Source: a bacterium
GTDB lineage: Bacteria > Chloroflexota > Dormibacteria > Dormibacterales > Dormibacteraceae
Direction of reading: 5' to 3'
Assembly: GCA_004299235.1 (NCBI GenBank)
Contig: SCQL01000002.1
Coordinates: 124,001 to 188,000 of the forward strand
DNA: 64,000 nt
A model generated the notes under the pieces. That model was given only the letters and a program-made list of their open reading frames with translations. It ran no database searches and was not told the DNA's origin. A program made the translations under genes and the position numbers. Below are positions 59,152-64,000 of this stretch, one piece after another (the first letter of the stretch is position 1; each line of letters starts with the position of its first letter).

Positions 59152-59264
59152 CGGACCATCCGGCAGCCGCGGCGGTGCGTGCTAGTGTAGATTTCCGCCG
59201 CTCGGCCGTTGCCTTGGAGGAGCGTTCGAGGAGGCCACCAAAAGCGTAGGGGAGGATTTTCCGG

Positions 59265-61658
59265 CTGGCGAAGACGCTGCGCAACTCCAAGCACTCCCTG
59301 ACCGCCGAAACCATCGTCGCCGACTACCGCCTGGCGTACAGCAGCCGGCGGGCAAGCATCATCGGGCGCGCCGAGGTGCTTCGCGGCAACGCCACCTTCG
59401 GGATCTTCGGCGACGGCAAGGAGGTCGCTCAGGTCGCCATGGCCAAGGCCTTCCGGCCTGGTGACTGGCGAGCCGGCTACTACCGCGATCAGACCTTCAT
59501 GTGGGCGACGCGGATGTCGAACGTCCGCGCGTTCTTCGCCGAGCTGTACGGCAACGCGAACCTGGATGCCGACCCCGCGTCCGGCGGCCGGCAGATGGGC
59601 AACCACTTCGCCACGAGGTTCCTGGACGAGCGAGGCGAATTCACGCGGCCGGTCGATATGCCGAACTCGAGCGCGGACGTCTCCAACGTCGCCGGTTGGA
59701 TGCCCCGGCTGATCGGGCTGGCCTACGCGTCGAAGCTGTACCGAGACAACCCCCAGCTGAAATCGGTGCGGGACGGCTTTTCGGTCAACGGCAACGAGGT
59801 CGCGTTCGGCACCATCGGCGACGCGGCGACCAGTGAGGGACCTTTCTGGGAGTCGATCAACGCGGCGGGCGTGCTCCAAGTGCCGCTGGCGCTGTCGGTG
59901 TGGGACGACGGGTACGGCATCTCGGTGCCGATCACCGCCGAGACGACGAAGGCTTCGATCTCGGACGCGCTTCGAGGCTTCAGTCCCGACGACCGTCCGG
60001 GAATCGACATCCACGTGGTGCGCGGGTGGGATTACCCCGCGCTGGTCGACGCGTACGCGACCGGGGTCGAAAAGGTTCGCCGCGAGCACAAGCCGGCGCT
60101 CTTCCATATCACCGAGCTCACGCAGCCTCAGGGGCATTCGACGAGCGGCAGCCACGAGCGCTACAAGTCACAGGAGAGGCTTCGATTCGAGAGCGAGTTC
60201 GATTGCGTCGCACGCATGCGGGATTGGATCATCGAGTCGGGCATCGCCAGCGAGTCCCAGCTGGAGGGCTGGGAGGCGGCTGACAAAGAGGCGGTCGAGG
60301 CGGCGCGAGACCTGGCCTGGGAGGCTTTCCAGGCGCCGATCCGGGCCGAGCGCGACCGCGCCGTCGCGATCCTCAACCGCATCGACATGGCGGAGGTGGC
60401 CGGAATCACCGAGGCGCTGAACGAGGCGGGGAAAGTGACCCGCTCGCTGGTGATGTCGAGCGCGACGCGAGCTTTGCAGCAGACACGCGGAATCGATTCC
60501 CCGGCGCGGACCGAGCTCGCCAAGTTCGTTGAGGACTACCAGCGTGAGAACGACGAGCGCTACAACTCGCATGTCTACAGCCGCTCGCGCGAGTCGCCGC
60601 TCAAGGTGGCGGTGGCGCCGGCGGTTTACTCCGACCAATCGCCGACCGTGGACGGCAGGCAGGTCCTGGTCCGCAACTTCGACGCCAACTTCGCGCGCGA
60701 TCCACGACTCTTCGTCATCGGCGAAGACGTCGGCCGCCTTGGTGACGTCAACCTGGTGTTCGAGGGTCTGCAGGCGAAGTACGGTGAGCTGCGGCTGACG
60801 GACACCGGCATCCGCGAGGCGACGATCCTCGGCCAGGCGATCGGCGCGGCGATGCGAGGCCTGCGCCCGATCTGCGACATCCAGTACCTCGACTACTTCC
60901 TCTACGCGCTCCAGACCGCGGCCGACGACCTCGCGACCCTGCACTGGAGGACCGTCGGCGGCCAGAAAGCACCGGTCATCATCCGGACCAAGGGCCACCG
61001 CCTGGTCGGCATCTGGCACGCGGGTTCGCCGATGGCCGTGCTGTTGAACGCGCTGAAGGGCATCTACATCGCCGTGCCGCGAAACATGACCCAGGCGGCG
61101 GGGTTCTACAACACGCTGCTGCGGGGCGACAACCCCGGCATGGTCATCGAGGTGCTGAACGGCTACCGGCTCAAGGAGCGGGTGCCGGACAACGTCGGCG
61201 AGTTCACCGTGCCGCTCGGGATGCCGGAGGTGCTGCGCGAGGGTACGGATGCGACCCTGGTCACCTACGGAGCCTGCTGCGCGATCGCCCTCGAGGCGGC
61301 GATGACGCTGGAGGGGCTCGGGGTTTCGTGCGAGGTCATCGACGTGCAGACCCTCAACCCGTTCGACCTCGACCACGCGATCGTGCGCTCGGTCGAGAAG
61401 ACACATGCGCTCGTCTGCCTCGACGAGGACATGCCGGGTGGCGCGTCGGCCTTCATGCTCCAGCAGGTGCTGGAGGTGCAGCAGGGCTGGTGGCACCTGG
61501 ACGCGGCGCCACGCACGCTCGCGGCTTCACCAAACCGGCCGGCATACGGCCCGGATGGAGACTATTTCACCAAGCCGAATCGCGAGAGCATCGTCGCGAC
61601 CGTATATGCGCTGATGCGCGAGCGGCAGCCATGGAGATTCCCGGCCCTCGATTCCTGA
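59265..61658 (+). CDS. 2-oxoacid dehydrogenase E1, fused alpha and beta subunits, apparently starting with CTG
   Basis: 797 residues if started at CTG 59265. The first half is a thiamine-binding alpha subunit (GDWRAGYYRDQTFMWATRM, GTIGDAATSEGPFWESINAA), the second a beta subunit (VLVRNFDANFARDPRLFVIG and GEDVGR, then SPMAVLLNALKGI). The fusion type is used for branched-chain oxoacid and related dehydrogenases, and the ilv-leu neighbourhood suggests 2-oxoisovalerate. The first standard start is GTG 59376, which would remove conserved N-terminal residues (LTAETIVADYRLAYSSRRAS, directly before IIGRAEV). GGGGAGG stands nine bases before the CTG and no ATG/GTG/TTG occurs between the stop at 59247-59249 and 59376. 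E2 and E3 are not in the window. Confidence 0.85.
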   Translation: MAKTLRNSKHSLTAETIVADYRLAYSSRRASIIGRAEVLRGNATFGIFGDGKEVAQVAMAKAFRPGDWRAGYYRDQTFMWATRMSNVRAFFAELYGNANLDADPASGGRQMGNHFATRFLDERGEFTRPVDMPNSSADVSNVAGWMPRLIGLAYASKLYRDNPQLKSVRDGFSVNGNEVAFGTIGDAATSEGPFWESINAAGVLQVPLALSVWDDGYGISVPITAETTKASISDALRGFSPDDRPGIDIHVVRGWDYPALVDAYATGVEKVRREHKPALFHITELTQPQGHSTSGSHERYKSQERLRFESEFDCVARMRDWIIESGIASESQLEGWEAADKEAVEAARDLAWEAFQAPIRAERDRAVAILNRIDMAEVAGITEALNEAGKVTRSLVMSSATRALQQTRGIDSPARTELAKFVEDYQRENDERYNSHVYSRSRESPLKVAVAPAVYSDQSPTVDGRQVLVRNFDANFARDPRLFVIGEDVGRLGDVNLVFEGLQAKYGELRLTDTGIREATILGQAIGAAMRGLRPICDIQYLDYFLYALQTAADDLATLHWRTVGGQKAPVIIRTKGHRLVGIWHAGSPMAVLLNALKGIYIAVPRNMTQAAGFYNTLLRGDNPGMVIEVLNGYRLKERVPDNVGEFTVPLGMPEVLREGTDATLVTYGACCAIALEAAMTLEGLGVSCEVIDVQTLNPFDLDHAIVRSVEKTHALVCLDEDMPGGASAFMLQQVLEVQQGWWHLDAAPRTLAASPNRPAYGPDGDYFTKPNRESIVATVYALMRERQPWRFPALDS

Positions 61659-61699
61659 TCGCCCCCTTCACCTGCGGCCAAGCCTCCTTGCGGTGGCGG

Positions 61700-63388
61700 T
61701 CAGGAGTCGATTGCCGGCAGGTAGTCCATCACCGCCAGCACCGGGGCCCGGTTGAGCAGCGAGGCCCCCTCCAGAAGGTGGCCGATGTAGCCGGCCGCGC
61801 CGGCGGCAGCAGGAGGGGCGATCATTCGCTTCGGAGCTCTCGCCTCACGCACCGGAACGTCGTCCTTGAGGCCCGCCAGGCTGCGCGCCTTGCGCACCGC
61901 CGCCTCCAGTCCGCCGAGCTCGTCGATCAGCTTCCGCTCCAGCGCCTGCCGGCCGGTCCATACACGCCCCGCCGCTATGGGATGGACTTCTTCGAGGCTC
62001 ATGTGGCGCGACTTGCCGACCAGCTCGAGGAAGATGGCGTAGATGCGGTCGACCTGACCCTTCACCATCTCCCGCTCCTCGTCGCTGTACGGCTGGTCTT
62101 CGCTCTCGAGCGCGGCGTGCCGGCCGAATGCGATCGTCTCGCGGTTGAAGAGAAGCTTCGACCACAGCCCGCCTGTCACCACCTTGCCGCTCAACACTCC
62201 GATCGACCCCGTGAAGGTGCTCGGCCGGGCCACGATCCACCGTCCCGGCATGGCCACCCAGTAGCCGCCCGAACCCGCGATCGGACCCATGGCCACGACC
62301 AGCGGCTTGCGAGCCGCGATCGCGTCCAGCGCCTGGCGCATCGCCTCGGACGCGGTCGATGATCCCCCTCGTGAGTTGACGTAAACCACCACCGCCGCCG
62401 CGCGCTTGTCGCCGGCCACCTGGCGTGCGATCTGCACCACGCTCAGGTCGCCGGCGCGGTCGTCCCCGACCAGCGGGACGTCGATCGGTGGCTTGACCGG
62501 CAGGCGTCCCGAGCGCCCGTCGACGATCGTGCCCTCGATCCGCAGCACCGCCACGTAGGGCCCTCTGCCCAGGGCCGGCGCCGGCAGGCGGAGCTTGCGC
62601 TGCGCCCGCTCCCAGGTCCCGATCGTTGCCGCCGCGCCGCCGGCGCCGCCCAGGTATTCGGCCAGTCCTTCCTCCGGCAGCACTCGATCCACGACGTGCT
62701 TTTCGAGGGCGGTGTCGTCTCCGTATGGTGAGCCGTCGACCAGCTTCTGCGCGTCCTTGCCGTCCACATGCCGGCTCTCTTCGATGGCGCTCAACAGCTC
62801 TTGGTGCTGTGAGTCCAGCAGCCACGTGACCTGCTCGCGGAGCTCGTCCGACATCCTCGACTTGGTGAGGATGTCCGCCGCGGCCTTGTAGGGCGAGATC
62901 TGGACGAAGTCCGCCTCGATGCCGAATCTCGCCAGGCCGTCGGCCAGAAACATGCCCGTGTTGGCGAAGCCCATGGGCTGCACGGCGCCGGTCGGCATCA
63001 GCAGGATCTCGTCGCACGCGCAGGCGAGGTAGTACGTGCCGGTGGTATAGAACGGCGCCCATGCGACCACACGCTTGCCGGACTGGCGGAGCTTGTCGAT
63101 CAGCTCGCGCAGGTCCTGCAATGTCGCCATGGGCATCGCGACCGGCCTCAGGTGCAGCACCACGCCCTTGATCCGCCGGTCGCGCCCGATGGCCTCGAAT
63201 CGCTCGCCCAGCTCCCTGACGCTGAGACGCCGCCTCGCCGTGAACCGCTGCCAGAACGGCCGGGGCGGGTCCGGCAGCGCCGGCAGGCTGCTTTCCAGGA
63301 CGAAGATGACGAAGTCGGGCGGCTTGCCCAGCGAGCGTCGGATGCTGGAGACCAGCCACCACAGGTACCTGAACGGAAAAAGCACCAT
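61700..63388 (-). CDS. sppA: Signal peptide peptidase SppA (S49 protease), long form
   Basis: 562 residues from ATG 63388 with AAGGGG close upstream. A hydrophobic N-terminus (VLFPFRYLWWLVSSI) precedes two S49 domains. The catalytic lysine is expected in SPYKAAADILTKSRM of the first domain and the serine in PIAGSGGYWVAMPG of the second, as in E. coli SppA. It digests cleaved signal peptides in the membrane. It ends 41 bases from the convergent E1 gene. Confidence 0.87.
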   Translation of the reverse strand: MVLFPFRYLWWLVSSIRRSLGKPPDFVIFVLESSLPALPDPPRPFWQRFTARRRLSVRELGERFEAIGRDRRIKGVVLHLRPVAMPMATLQDLRELIDKLRQSGKRVVAWAPFYTTGTYYLACACDEILLMPTGAVQPMGFANTGMFLADGLARFGIEADFVQISPYKAAADILTKSRMSDELREQVTWLLDSQHQELLSAIEESRHVDGKDAQKLVDGSPYGDDTALEKHVVDRVLPEEGLAEYLGGAGGAAATIGTWERAQRKLRLPAPALGRGPYVAVLRIEGTIVDGRSGRLPVKPPIDVPLVGDDRAGDLSVVQIARQVAGDKRAAAVVVYVNSRGGSSTASEAMRQALDAIAARKPLVVAMGPIAGSGGYWVAMPGRWIVARPSTFTGSIGVLSGKVVTGGLWSKLLFNRETIAFGRHAALESEDQPYSDEEREMVKGQVDRIYAIFLELVGKSRHMSLEEVHPIAAGRVWTGRQALERKLIDELGGLEAAVRKARSLAGLKDDVPVREARAPKRMIAPPAAAGAAGYIGHLLEGASLLNRAPVLAVMDYLPAIDS

Positions 63389-63440
63389 CGCCACCCCTTG
63401 CCTCGGCAAGTTTAGGGTCGGGAGCCGCGCCGGGCGATCG

Positions 63441-64000
63441 TCAGACTACCTTCGAGACCTCCAGCTGCTCGTCCAGATCCTCGCTCAGCCGCGTCGCGCC
63501 GTACTCGTGACCGAGGTGCTGGTGGTAGGGCACACCGGTGAAGAGATGGTGGCTCCGGGTCGGAACGTCGGCGCCCTCAGCCCATTCCCTGCGCTGCAGC
63601 GCCATATAACCCTGTTCCTTGCTCTTCCACAGATCGTGCAGCAGGATCGACATGCCGTGGCCGGCCGCATGCTGCAGGGCGAGGGTGATGAAGATGAAGC
63701 CGACCCCAAGCTCGCCGAGCTCGTCCCACGTGATCGGGTCCTTCTCGTTGTACCACTTGAAGGATGAGGAGTAGTTGAAAGCGAATCGCGCCTTCGGGAA
63801 GCGCTTGCGGATCTCGCCGCAGAACTTCTCTGTCGGGCCGCGCTCGGCGGTTGGGAACTCGCACCACAGAAGGTCAGGCACGCCGCTGTCGAGATAGCGC
63901 AGGCCGCGGTCGATGGCGAGCTCGATGCCTCGCTTCGATTCGGGCGCTTCGGTGGCCGACACGCCGTCGGTGCGCGCGATGACGACGAAGTCCTTGTGAC
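63441..64000 (-). CDS. aceA: Isocitrate lyase, C-terminal part (runs off the window)
   Basis: About 186 codons are seen and the frame is open at the window edge, so the N-terminal part lies beyond it. FVVIARTDGVSATEAPESKR, LLWCEFPTAERGPTEKFC and FNYSSSFKWYNE, then GVGFIFITLALQHAAGHGM, are signatures of isocitrate lyase. The catalytic cysteine region is outside. It splits isocitrate to glyoxylate and succinate in the glyoxylate bypass. The internal ATG at 63962 is not the real start. Confidence 0.9.
   Translation of the reverse strand, partial: HKDFVVIARTDGVSATEAPESKRGIELAIDRGLRYLDSGVPDLLWCEFPTAERGPTEKFCGEIRKRFPKARFAFNYSSSFKWYNEKDPITWDELGELGVGFIFITLALQHAAGHGMSILLHDLWKSKEQGYMALQRREWAEGADVPTRSHHLFTGVPYHQHLGHEYGATRLSEDLDEQLEVSKVV

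Overview
This is a high-GC (about two thirds G+C by eye), gene-dense bacterial chromosome segment. Many genes overlap by 4 bases (ATGA, GTGA, TTGA). GTG, TTG and apparently CTG starts are common. I see no rRNA, tRNA, CRISPR array, phage or insertion sequence, and no gene-free stretch longer than 300 bases. The mix of genes (GlgE/TreS-maltokinase glucan pathway, XylFGH-type sugar importer with a ROK repressor, hydantoinase A/B, CtaG-type copper proteins, isocitrate lyase) suggests a soil- or groundwater-type Terrabacteria member such as Chloroflexota, Dormibacterota or a deep Actinomycetota. That placement is inference and rests on no marker gene.

Layout. 1-6405 (+): tail of a class V aminotransferase, then a promoter with a TetR-type palindrome and a four-gene unit (Rossmann protein, HyuA, HyuB, N-carbamoylsarcosine-amidase-like hydrolase) that fits methylhydantoin/creatinine breakdown. 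6359-12550: a divergent biotin locus. Leftward run tenA(E-type)-tenA(C-type)-bioA-bioF-bioD, all overlapping; rightward run a CADD-like metal oxygenase and bioB. No known pimelate-making gene is present. 12589-17221: a bifunctional penicillin-binding protein coupled to a membrane protein with a DNA-binding tail, an unlisted 50-residue protein, a SufR-like regulator and an unknown protein. 17267-28660: beta-glucosidase, short adenylate kinase, GH15 glucosidase/trehalase, and the leftward glgE - treS/maltokinase - glgB operon that turns trehalose into branched glucan. 28749-33607: aldehyde dehydrogenase, CYTH protein, CoA-binding protein, Lon protease.

33687-42256: a xylose/ribose-type ABC importer with divergent ROK repressor and a clear operator pair, an ion channel, and a polar amino acid ABC importer. 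42368-45640: a membrane/cupredoxin/CtaG set probably handling copper for respiratory oxidases. 45697-48239: cystathionine beta-synthase and a cystathionine gamma-synthase/lyase. 48266-57612: branched-chain amino acid synthesis: ilvD, then leuCD on the minus strand, then a textbook transcription attenuator (leader peptide rich in Val/Leu/Ile codons, antiterminator, terminator) in front of ilvB-ilvN-ilvC-leuA-pheA. 57757-64000: an XRE/TPR regulator behind a perfect palindrome, a fused E1 alpha/beta 2-oxoacid dehydrogenase that seems to start with CTG, an SppA-type protease and the C-terminal part of isocitrate lyase.

Most of the window is core metabolism. The parts most likely to be new are the biotin locus with three heme-oxygenase-fold proteins, the membrane-tethered DNA-binding protein in front of the PBP, the 50-residue protein at 15577-15729, the LeuA without its regulatory domain, and the two CTG-start candidates.
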